The position numbers were made by a program, and so were the translations under genes. From Scedosporium boydii (taxonomy: Eukaryota; Ascomycota; Sordariomycetes; Microascales; Microascaceae), in NCBI GenBank assembly GCA_002221725.1, contig NJFT01000021.1, forward strand, positions 186,001 through 250,000: a DNA stretch of 64,000 bases, read 5' to 3'. Below are positions 36,279-46,937 of this stretch, piece after piece; within the stretch, counting starts at the first letter, position 1; each line of letters opens with the position of its first letter. The notes under the pieces are model-generated. The model ran no database searches and had not been told where the DNA came from. It worked only from the letters and a program-made list of their open reading frames with translations.

Positions 36279-39200
36279 GTTTGTGGATCGAGGTGAGACC
36301 GGGTTGGTTGTCACTCCTCGCAGTGGAAGGAGATCTTTGGCTTAATTCCTCGAGACCGTCACTGTTTTGTGAGTGGAGGTACCCCAACCCCAGACCTAAC
36401 TCCGACTGCTGCCCGCATTCCCCGGACCTAACCCCGAGGGCTGCGCGTAGGCACCGAAACCGAGGAAGCGAACCACCGCACGCCCTGCCCCGATGGACCT
36501 CCGCCGATCGAGATCAACGCTGGGTTGGGCATACGCAGTTAAGAGCGTTGACACTGTCAACAAGGATTGGGAATAGTTAAACCACGCCCGCTACGAGACG
36601 TTTAGTAGACTGGCTCGGCTTTACACAGAGGCCCTGGCAGCTGTGGTTCGCCTATCTTGAGGCGCAAGGAGTCATGCCCGAGGTCATCATCGCTTGCGTT
36701 GAGATTTAACACGCTAATAGCAGACCCGTGGCCTTCGTCCTCCGCTCAAACAGGCCAACAGACAAGAGGCCACACCTTGTTCCAGTGGAAGGAGGCGAGA
36801 GAGCCTTCAAGCAAACGGGGAAACGAACACCGTCTTCGAACATAGCTTTGATCTGTGATCTGTGTACAAACCCTTTGTTTCGAATAGATCCTTGATACTT
36901 CTCTGGGTTTGTTGTTCATTGCTGATGCCAAGCCCTCGAAGAGCTGCTATCGATATGAAAGGAAGCCGCGAAAATAAAGGGGATATGTAGACTGCAAAAG
37001 GCACCCCTTGGCAATCCGTTGAACAGACGAACATTCTTATCATCCATGATGACGACGAAAAGGAAACAAACTACCTATGCCGAACCCTCCTGCGCTGACT
37101 CTCGGCTACGCATTGAGACGATACTAGCTAGCAGCACTAGATGCCGTGTCTCATTCTATCTCCGGATATCTCCCTCTGCCAAAAAGAAAACGCATATCCC
37201 CATACCCCCTTTCCCCGGCAGAGGGAGATGGGTGAGCAAGGCAAATGCAACTATTCGGATTTAATATATTACCTGTCATGGCATCGTCGTCCAAGGCACG
37301 GGAAGTGGACCTGTCTCTTTGCGGTAGATCGCCAGAAACCCGCACCATGGGTTTCGTGTCCAACCTTGGGGCAGAAAAGAAGCAACGAGCAGCGGATCGT
37401 GTCTCTCCATGACCCCTGCTCGTCAGCTACCCTGGTCTCCCGCACCACCCAGGAATAAGCAATTCCCCCCGTTCGAAAGCTAGAGTCGAGATGGGGGGGG
37501 AGAATAAGGTTGATTTTCATTCCGATCTACTGAACCCTGTTTAGTATCATCGTCGACAATTTGACGAAATTTGGGATCTTACGACACGGGGAAACAAACG
37601 GTCATTGATGTCGAAACTGTCCGAAGCTGAGCGGCTGAGCAATCTCCATGGTAGTTTTTGCCTTCATCTCTCTTGACTCGCCAGGCTCTGTCCCTCTCCC
37701 ATATGCACCCGAGAGCTGTTGTGGGGTGGTTACTGTTTGGGAATATGCGGATTTGCTTTCTCTGAGAGGGCGTGGATCTGGACCTCTTCAGGCTGGCGCG
37801 ACAGTTTTGCACACACGTTAAACTAGTCTTATCGCCAAACATTGTCTCATGTCGGTTCCGCAATCGCTTTGACTCGTGCGATATTCGAGATGGCGATTTC
37901 ACCATTCTTGTATCGCGAGGCTTTCAGCGTATCGAATCCTGACGGCCCGGAGTGGAGCAAGAACAGAGCAAGAGCAACATATCCATCCGATCCAAACTAC
38001 ATGAAAAGAAAAAAAAATGACTTTGATCTCGCTTTCAAAAGCATCACCGACGTGTATCCAACATCTAGCCCTATGGATATGTGACCGATCTGAGTCGGAA
38101 GAGCTCTTGTCGTGCTGCTACCACTGGCACACCTCATATCTCATCCATCTTACACACTCTATATCCCCTCCTCTTGACCGTCCGGGTCCCAGGCGCAGTG
38201 AGACATTCCCCGCCTTGTCTCGGGCTCTCTCCGGGATCCTTGCCAATGATGGATCTCTCGGGTCTCTCATGTTACAAAACAGATGACGACGCTATTGTCA
38301 TGAGAAGCTCTTGCTTCAATAATTGGGTTTCTCTTCCCCAGCTCCAAGACTCCCTGGCATTCTCCCGAGAAAGCCGATCTTGGATACGCACGGGAAATCT
38401 TGCGCCTAGCCGGACTCCTGTCCTACCATCATCAAGCTACTAGAGAAGACGACGGAGGATGTTGAATCGTCCAAGCTGAGCTCTCTTCTCGATGAAGAAA
38501 AGTCTATGTCCACCATTATGGGGAATTTAACCCAAGGTTAACTAATGTGTACACCGCTCCCTGATTCGAGCTTGTGGTGATTTGCTATTTCTTTTCTTTC
38601 TTTCTCCTCCCCAACTAGAGCTCTCCGCCTTGACCTCCAACATCTCGTCTGTCTTCTGCATCTCGATACTTCGATCGTAAAGGACTGCAGAAGCAACACC
38701 TTGGCTTCCCTCACTATTACCCCTCTCACACCCTTGCAGATGTTGGCCACGATCCCGTCACTCGGTCTCACAATGAATAGCCGCACCCCTCCCCCCAGTC
38801 AGTCATTCCACCTGCAAACCACCGCATTCGCCATCAAAACGAGATGAAAGAAGAAACATTTCAGAGTCTATTTTTGCTTCTTTTCCATAGTCGTAAATGA
38901 GAATTGGATTTTCCGCATTGAAGGCTCGATACCGGATCGCTCGGGCTGCATCCGGCATATCCACCTGTCTTAGTGGCGCCTGGGGGAAAGACGATCACTT
39001 TGCTTTTTGTAGGAGGAAAAGGTCCCTATTTTGTCCCATTCCCCCCCGTCTAAAGCTATTGGCGAGTGAAAACTGATATCGTTTTTTGTAAGATTTCACA
39101 TTGCGTTTCTGCGTTTCTGATTAATGTTGGCGTGTTTACGATCTTGAGGTGCGATGTCGATGGTCATGATCGACGGCGACTTACACGCCCCTGTCGAGCC

Positions 39201-39968
39201 AAACCGATTAGACGCGTGGGGAAGCCCGATGAAGGTAGGCTGATTGAGACTTGGGGGGAACGGGGAGAGTAACACGCCATTGAACTTGTGTCGATCGAGA
39301 GTCTAAGAGCTTGTTTTCCCCATAACCCCCAGCACTTGATAGCTGATGATACCCTTGCAGCCCTGATAAAAAAAACCACCATAGCTTACACGTGTAAGAC
39401 ATGGGCTCGCTCATCTGGCCAAAAAGGGTAGGAATGGGAACGAGACGTTGTATGGATGTGTCCAGTCTATACGAAGCATTGTCTGAATCGAGCTTGTGTG
39501 CTCTCGATGTGGCAGCACACATGAGACCGGGGGAGGGGGTGTGCGTAAAGTCCCGTCTCATCTCGATGCAGAGTCTCGACTCTCGATGGGTTGGCAATTT
39601 GATCATTATAAAGAACCCTGAGCCCGTTCATCTCGAGAAGGTTGCTCGAGAATCTTCCAATTTCATCGTCATGCTTGCCAGGTCTGTTTTGTCTTTACCA
39701 TACTACATGATTCCCGACCGATACATTACACTCTGCTATCCCTTGCATTTGTTCCGTGTAAACGATACATGACGACGACGGGTCCCTCTTGACAGTATCT
39801 CACCTTGATATATAATACAATACGCTCTTCCCCACACGCGAGACATTCAATTGATACCCTTATCGTTACCTTTTTTTGCGGGGTGAAGACCCGTAAACCG
39901 CTTCGGACTGCCGAGCTTTCTTCATCTTTCTCATCCAACAGGATTTCTCTTGAGAATCGAATAACACC
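36279..39968. other. gene-poor region
   Basis: About 3.7 kb without a supportable gene. Open frames are below about 125 codons and lack motifs. Just before 39969 the sequence turns C/T-rich and reads ATAACACCATGAAG, a favourable start context for the next gene. Confidence 0.4.
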
Positions 39969-40790
39969 ATGAAGCAAGAGACTGTCACAATGCGTCCCAA
40001 CATCCCACGCAACCAAACCTCCCCCTCTGCCATCCTCAAAGCCAAATCCGACGCCCTCAAACTCCGCCGGCTTAGCGAACCGGAACAAGTTTACTCCAAA
40101 GCCCGCCCAGTCATCGGCTTCGACCTGGGTCTCAGCCGGCGTCTCGCCGCTCTCGAGGAGCGAGCGAGAGCTGAGCCGAAGCACCAACTCGTCCGCGTCC
40201 AGGGCACCATCGTCCTTTCACGCTCGGAGCTATCCAGGGAGGTGCGAACGGAAATGGAGGCTATCCTGGCGCCGACGGAGATTCTCTTCCTCACATGGCG
40301 GGAGAGGTTAAACAAGATCGACGTGAGGTCGAAGCTAGAGGCCGGGGGGGCCGTGAGGGTTGAGATGGCGCAGGGAAGTCCTACGGGGATTCCTTTGATT
40401 CGGGAGAGGGTGGAATTTCACATTTTGAGGAAGGATACGCGGAGTGTGCTTCAATCGATCAAGGAGGAGATGGTGGGGAATGTGATGGTGTGGCACTTGA
40501 CTGAGGCTGCGAGGGAGGGTGATATCTGCGTGCAAGTTGTGTCGAATAGCCAGGTGCTCGCACAACTAGACGTCGAGAGGGATGAACCTGAGGCCAAAGA
40601 GGAGGAAGTGGAGGTGTTGGAGATTGTCGTGGAGGCGGAAGTAGAGACAACTAGGCCTCGAAGACCAACGAGGGGGTCGAGTCGGAGGCGGATTGAGCTG
40701 ATGAGGGCTCAGCAGCAGCGACGGCACTCTCAACAGTTACAGCAACTGGCAACGCAGACCGCAATAATGGGGGAGGAGTGCGCGAAATGA
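39969..40790 (+). CDS. orphan protein, 273 aa
   Basis: Single-exon ATG frame with a good start context (AACACCATGAAG). I do not recognise the family. The N-terminal 60 residues are basic and Ser/Pro-rich (MRPNIPRNQTSPSAILKAKS). The centre is predicted helical and mixed-charge (LSRRLAALEERARAE, LSREVRTEMEAILAPTE). A Glu-rich block (EAKEEEVEVLEIVVEAEVE) and an Arg-rich segment (RPRRPTRGSSRRRIE) follow, and the tail is Gln/His-rich (QQQRRHSQQLQQLA). No signal peptide or membrane helix is seen. Composition and codon use look coding, and no opposing frame is as long. It lies about 1.2 kb before NVJ2 in the same orientation with no visible functional link. Confidence 0.65.
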   Translation: MKQETVTMRPNIPRNQTSPSAILKAKSDALKLRRLSEPEQVYSKARPVIGFDLGLSRRLAALEERARAEPKHQLVRVQGTIVLSRSELSREVRTEMEAILAPTEILFLTWRERLNKIDVRSKLEAGGAVRVEMAQGSPTGIPLIRERVEFHILRKDTRSVLQSIKEEMVGNVMVWHLTEAAREGDICVQVVSNSQVLAQLDVERDEPEAKEEEVEVLEIVVEAEVETTRPRRPTRGSSRRRIELMRAQQQRRHSQQLQQLATQTAIMGEECAK

Positions 40791-41958
40791 AAGCAGGGAG
40801 GAAGATGCAGAGGTTACGAGAAATGGCAATATTGTTTTCAGATCGGTTTGGCATAGGTCGCTTGGGATTAGCAAGGGAAATAAAAGCAGCAACAAGGACT
40901 CGTTTGGAATATTTACCATACAAGAGGTGTAAAACAGTCAAAACGAGGTAACCACAGGGCCTCGCGGTATGGCACTTTGGCTCTAAAATCATTAATCTAT
41001 TTTCTTCATATCAAATTAATTTCCTCCAAAGTGGGCCGTTAGAAACTGCGTCAATCGTCTCCTGAAGTTGAAGCCCAGGGCGGTGTGTCTACAAGAGTGA
41101 ATGCACTGGTCGTTGTGGTCGTTGGTCAGTGAGCAATCTTGACGCCACAGGCAGGTACCGTGTTTATCTTGTGGTGGCCTGGCTTCATTGACCCGTATTA
41201 TCGGGATTCTCGGCGTTAGGGGGTTTGCGGGATCGACGCGCATCCTCGCGATGAGAAAAGAAAAGTACCCCCGTGGAATGAGTGGTTCGGCGCTGTTTTT
41301 ATCCGGAGAGAGTGCCCGGTCATGAGATGGATGGCGGAAGAATGCATGTGGTGATGCTTCATCTCCGCATTGGTTAGAACGACGGTCTTTCCTCAAAGAG
41401 CATGGGATGCTGACGTAATACAGTCCAACTGTTGTGAATATTGTCTGTGTCGAGCCCAGGCGCTCTCAGCTCCACAGGCAACAGCACCAGAAGGCGTTGG
41501 CGGCGGGTTGTTAGTGGCCGGAGTGCAGCGCTAGCGGGTACAAGCTACCTCGAGGTGCTCCATAATTCGGAGCACCACTCAGTGCGACCCACTAATTGAT
41601 CCATCCTGCCACTCTGCCACCACAACCACAATGTTGACGTAGCCACTCGAGAACACTTGGACATCTTCACTCCTTCACTCCTGGTTCTCCCTCTCAACAC
41701 CTTAATTCCAACGTGTCAGGAACTCCGATCTACCTCGAGTTCCGAGTGACGATACTACGAGTACCCTAGAATTCCTAACCCGCCATTCTTTCTTTTCAAT
41801 CTAATCGAAACATGCCACCGAACAAGTCCCACGACTTGAAGCCCTAGGTCCACCTTTCATGATCAACAACACCTCCCGTTTCGCCTCAATCTATGCTGTG
41901 ACCCGCTACCCGCCAATCCTCCCCCTCGTGAACCGAACCCCTCGCGGGTGTGTGAGCA
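40791..41958. other. intergenic and NVJ2 promoter
   Basis: No gene is supported. The last 350 bases are C-rich and pyrimidine-biased, as expected for a leader, and short open frames in other phases overlap the NVJ2 start. Confidence 0.45.
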
Positions 41959-44900
41959 ATGGGTGGCTGGACGCCCTTCCTGTTCGCCTATCTGCTCGGC
42001 GGCCTCACCTTCCTCCCGCTGACTGTCACCGCCATCCTCTTCTACCTCTACTTCTCGCTCCCTTATAGACCCGACCCCGATGCGAGGAAAAACGACGGTT
42101 CCGATGATATAATTCAGCCGGGGGACGACGTGTCCGCCCTGATAGAAGCACAGGATGCGAGAAAAGAGGATAATAAGACCCGGTTGACGAGCGAGCCCGA
42201 TGTCGCTGCGGGATACTTTGCCGTGTGTCGTGAATACACGCCGATGGGGATCAACGCGAAACCCATCGAGCGGTCAACACCTGTGGGGTCGACGACTGTG
42301 GCGGCGCCGAGTCAGAGTGTATACCAGACCATGTACCGGAGCATCTTTGACCGGAAGCAAACGTCGAGTCCGTTGGATAGTAATGGAACGGCGAGCCAAC
42401 GGCCGAAGAGGGCCGGCAATGTGTTTTACGTTGCGCTTAGGTATGTTGAAGCATATAATGGTTTATTTTTCTGTGTATTCCGCTTTGTTCTCGCGATCTG
42501 AGTCTGTCATCAGCACTAACGGCTCTCTTATTCTAGACACGGCCACCTTATGCTTTTCGATGACGAGGAACAGCTCGAAGTCCGCCATGTCATATCTCTC
42601 GCCCACCACGACATAAGCATATACTCTGGCGGCGATGTTACACCAGAGGGCGAACTCTACATAAAGCGAAACGCCATCCGCTTGTCCAGACGAAATGACG
42701 GCTACGACATGTCTTCCGAGAATGCGAAACCCTTCTACCTCTTTTCCGAAAACTGTTCTGCCAAGGAAGACTTCTACTTTGCCCTCCTTCGGAACCAGGA
42801 GCAAACTCTTGCCGCCGATCGAACTGCGCCCGTTCCGCTCCAGTATGACGTGACGGATATCATCTCCCTTGTTCAACGTCTCCATTCGACCGAGGATCAC
42901 CTGCATACAAGGTGGCTTAACGCCCTTCTTGGACGGGTGTTCCTCTCCGTCTACAAGACGTACGAACTGGAAAACTTCATTCGCGAGAAGCTTACAAAGA
43001 AGATTTCGCGAGTCAAGCGACCCTCGTTTCTGACCCATATCGTCATCCGAGACATTCACACGGGGAATTCGGCGCCCTACATTTCGAACCCGAAACTAAG
43101 GGATCTAAGCGTTGATGGCGAATGTGTTGTGGAAGCCGACGTTCGGTACACGGGTAACTTTCGGATAGAGGTTTCGACTACTGCCCGTATCGATCTCGGA
43201 TCCCGCTTTAAAGCCCGCGAGGTCGACCTCACCCTCGCCGTTGTTTTACGCAGAATTGAGGGACGTGCCATGTTCAAGATCAAGGCCCCGCCAAGTAACC
43301 GAATTTGGTTTTCGTTTCAGTCTATGCCCAAGATGGAGATGAGCATCGAGCCTATCGTCAGCTCCCGACAGATTACCTACACGATGATCCTTCGTCAGAT
43401 CGAGAACAGGATCAAGGAGGTTGTAGCCGAGAGTATTGTGTTGCCTTTCTGGGACGACGTCCCCTTCTTTGATACCGAGCACAAGAAGTGGCGTGGAGGG
43501 ATCTGGTCTTCGGACAATCAGCCTTCGACACCACCACCGGAGGAGGTCATAGATGCACCGCCGGTGAATGATCCATGCGGGCACGACGTTCAGTTTGCCC
43601 TTGATGTGTCAGATCCAAAGCACCCACACATTATTGAGAAGCACGAGGCCGAAACCCCCCAGTTGGTGAAAAGCCCCACAGCCAGTCTCTTTAGTCGAAA
43701 GCTTACTACCAAGTCTGCGGTTAGCAGTCCAAGGGCATCGACGACGAGCTTCGAGTCCACACAGCACGTCCCAGCAACTGCTAGTGCGTGGCCCGCCCCG
43801 TCCAGGACAGCTGCCGATGTCGTTGTAGCACCAGATTCAGCCAAGGCGGAACCCGCGGCTGGCATAAGAGAAATGCCGACTTCCGCGGCGATGGAGACTT
43901 TGGCGGCCGTGGCTGGTTCGCCTCCGAAACAGGGCATGACGCCCTTGGCCTCGCCGATCAAGCCGCCGCCCCCTGTGGCCAAGGCGCATTCGATTCATAG
44001 CGATAGAGACGGTGATCGAAATCGGGAAAGGGAACATGAGGAGGACACGGTGCCTATACCGACAACAACGACGACATCGCACGAGACCAGGAGAGATACG
44101 ACATCTTCGATCGAATCCTTCGATCACGGGCACGCGGCTAACCAGGGTAAAGCTGCTTCTGTCAAGAGTCGCGCCGGCTCAACTAACTCGAATTCTCGGG
44201 GTTTTCCCAGTCGCGAAGAGACGGGGACATCTTTCGGCAGCTCCAACTCTAGCTCATCTGGGGGCAATAACTCGAACGGTACCCCCACCGTGAAGAATAA
44301 TACCTTTGCCGCCGTTAGCAACGCTGCGCAGCAGGCGAGGCAGTGGGGTCTTAACGCGTTGCAGCGTCGCAGGGAGGCCAAGGAAGAGCAGCAGAAACAA
44401 AACCAGCTTAACCACCATCACAACGGTAACGGCCATCCCCAGGTCGACCTGAGCCAACCGATGGGCAGGGGACGACCGTTGCCGCCTCCGGGGATACCGC
44501 TCCCGCCGCCGGACAGATCTCAGAAGCCTACGACCATACCTGTGCAGAAGAAGAGGACTCTGCCGCCGCCTCTTTTGCCTGAGCGATGGTGGCCCGGTCC
44601 CGGTGATCGTGACCGCGACCGCGACCGCGACCGTGAAAGGGAACGGGAACGAGAATGGGAGCAGGAAGTTCAGAAGGCAAAGGAGAGGTCGCTTGAGGAT
44701 GAACAGCACAAATCCAAGAGGCCCGTACCACCGCCCCCCCTTCCGAGGAGGAGAGGCAGGAACGATAGTGTCGATGACTACCCGCCTGAGGGGAATATGC
44801 TCGTCGTGGCCGCGCCCTCGGATTCCGAGCCCGGCACCCCTGCTGCTGGGGAAGCTTTCCCAAGTCTTGACTCGGCGGTGCAACCTGCTGCCGATGTAGA

Positions 44901-45195
44901 TGAGGGATCAAAGGTTATCCCAACGCAGCAGGCTGATGCTCGTCCGCCTCCTCTGCCGCCAAAACAAGTCCCTGTCGCAGAGGAGGAAGAAGTTGGTGAC
45001 GCGCAAGATACTCCAGCAGCACAACCGCAGGCAGAGTCATCAAAGGCCGCCGTCCCCTCCGCCGTTACTCAGAACAATGAAGAGGAAGATGATGATGGCT
45101 ACTCCGGCTGGATGGATGACACTATGACCTTTGAGGAAGAGGAGAATGAGAACGTGCGTCAGGCGGCCATCATTGCGGAGACGAACCTGCTCTGA
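41959..45195 (+). CDS. NVJ2: Nvj2-like SMP-domain lipid-transfer protein
   Basis: Tubular lipid-binding (SMP) protein tethered to the ER; yeast Nvj2 sits at nucleus-vacuole junctions and moves to ER-Golgi contacts under stress. Exons 41959-42440 and 42537-45195 join within Arg (CTTAG|A) to give 1046 residues. An N-terminal membrane anchor spans residues 7-35 (FLFAYLLGGLTFLP). A PH-like region (HGHLMLFDDEEQLEVRHVI) follows the intron, then the SMP domain at about 285-480: RWLNALLGRVFLS at its start, VDGECVVEADVRYTG in the middle, VVAESIVLPFWDDVP at its end. The remaining 550 residues are disordered, Ser/Pro/Gln-rich, with DRDRDR/ERERER repeats and proline motifs (RPLPPP, RPVPPPPLPR, RPPPLPPK), and end acidic. 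The tail is much longer than in yeast. Transcription converges on ATG3 with 496 bases between stop codons. Confidence 0.9.
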
Positions 45196-45691
45196 GAGGC
45201 CTTGTTTTCTTCTCCGCTTTATTTTGCTTTCTCTTTTTCCTTTTCCCTTTTATTATGCAAGAACATGTGCGGAGTTAATGGGCGTCCGGATTTACACACG
45301 AGAGGCAGAACAGGATGAAATGAGGTTTGGTTTTTGGGCGGTTTTTTTTTTATACCAATATTTTTGGGGGGGACTTGTGAGGTAGACAAACTCGATCATC
45401 CTGACTCCTTTGCGCTTCGACGATAAATAGTTTTATGAGAAGACTTAACATTGAACTGTGTTAAAATACTTTGCGATTTACTAGTAGGAGTGCCTACTTC
45501 GGCGTTGTGACATGATGGATGTCCAATGAGGCCTTTTTTTTTGGTTTATTACTCTTTGGTTTCTAGAAGCTTAAACACTTCCTTGATACAGAGAAAAAGT
45601 CTGCAAGATCTATCTTGGTGGTGAGAAACAAAGAAAAGGAAAACAGAAAGAGAAAACAAAAGACTGTCAGACGTAGAAACCAGTCCTGAGC
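45196..45691. other. convergent 3' region between NVJ2 and ATG3
   Basis: The 496 bases hold the 3' UTRs of two convergent genes. The sequence is T-rich near NVJ2 and A-rich on the plus strand near ATG3, compatible with poly(A) sites in both directions. No gene is seen. Confidence 0.55.
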
Positions 45692-46910
45692 TTAAACGCC
45701 CATCGTAAAGTCATGCTCGATACCGGGAGTAACACTCGCCATAAACTGCAGTTCCCTCTTCATTAGCCTCCGATGAAAGAAAAAAAAAAAAAAAAAAAGA
45801 GGGGAAGAATTTAAACTCACCTTAAGGAATACAACAAGGTACTGATCCACCCGAATAGCAACCTCCTGCTCATCAATCTCATTCTGCTGCACCTCCTCCC
45901 ACTCATCCCCCGTCTTATCAGCCTCCGCCTCCGCATCCTTGACATCCAGCTTCTTGACCTCTTCGACCAGAGTATCCGTCGCGGCAGCGGTATCCGAGGA
46001 GGAGGAGGGGGAGGCGGCAGCGGCGGCGGCCGCGCGCAACTTTTCCCTTCGGATGCGGAGGGCGGCGTCGGCCCGGTCGAGGAGGGTCTTCATGACGGAG
46101 GCGTGCTTACAGGGGTGCACGGAGGCCATCTTGATGTTGTTGGCGAAGAAGGGGAAGTCTTCGAGGGTGACGGTCTTGTCTTTGTAGTCGCCGACGATGT
46201 CGTCCATCATGGACTTGGGCGGGAGGGGTTGGCCGTTGGGGAGGTAGCCGGAGAGATAGAGGCGGGGCGTGCGGTAGTAGGGGGAGTACATTATGTAGAG
46301 GTTGTAGGTTCGGCGGCCGCTAGGAAAGAAGGACAAAGTTAGCAGTCTGAAAGATGGGGAGATACGCGTTTGCGAGAGGAGGACATCAACTTTACCCGCT
46401 CTTGCTCTCGGCGCCGGTATCCTTGATAATAGCATCATCATCCTCCTCATCCTCCATATCCGGAATCTCATCCTCCTCCACGACCTCCCCCTCCGCAACA
46501 TTCCCCGCCTCATCCACGGCCCTAATCTCCCTCGCCTTCAACGGCTGCGAGCTCGCCAACCCGCCCGTCCTCAACCACCCATCCTCGTCGGCGCCCGCGT
46601 TGAAATCGTCGCCGTCGCCCACGACGGCCTGCTCCCTCCCCGCGTCGCCGGCGAAATCGTCGTCGAGCCGCCTGTAGCAGGGGACGTTGCGCGTGACGAG
46701 GTACTGCTTGCCGGCGGGGAGGAAGGGCACGCGGCGCGCGTCGTCGTCGGCGTCGCCCCAGGACCAGGTGGGGAATTTGGAGACGAGGTAGTCGCCAGCC
46801 TCTTCGAATTCGGCGGGGGTGATTTCGCCGGTTTTGCGGAAGGTGGAGGTTGTGGCGACGGGGGTGTAGCGGTCGCGGAGGGTGTTGACTGTTGAGTAGA
46901 TGTAGTTCAT
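45692..46910 (-). CDS. ATG3: autophagy E2-like conjugating enzyme Atg3
   Basis: E2-like enzyme that transfers Atg8 to phosphatidylethanolamine in autophagosome formation. Three exons on the minus strand (46910-46396, 46319-45821, 45745-45692) give 355 residues. The N-terminus ([20 protein letters not shown]) matches the family's membrane-binding helix, followed by [18 protein letters not shown] and the RNVPCYRRL motif. An acidic flexible region fills roughly 85-170. The catalytic core has [16 protein letters not shown] and the HPC motif with the active Cys near 242 ([11 protein letters not shown]). A handle insert with eight alanines and a serine run leads to a WEEV motif near 312-315 that fits an Atg8-interacting motif. 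The last 17 residues ([17 protein letters not shown]) are the conserved tail, encoded by a 54-nt exon. A TG/CA microsatellite sits just before the start codon. Confidence 0.95.
45780..45798 (+). repeat. homopolymer A tract inside ATG3 intron 2
   Basis: About 19 consecutive A residues on the plus strand, read as T on the coding strand, upstream of the last ATG3 acceptor where a pyrimidine tract is expected. Confidence 0.7.
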
Positions 46911-46916
46911 TTTTGC

Positions 46917-46937
46917 TGTGTGTGTGTGTGTGTGTGT
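46917..46937 (+). repeat. TG dinucleotide repeat in ATG3 leader
   Basis: An uninterrupted TG run of about ten units lies 7 bases upstream of the ATG3 start codon. On the coding strand it is (CA)n in the 5' leader. Confidence 0.75.
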
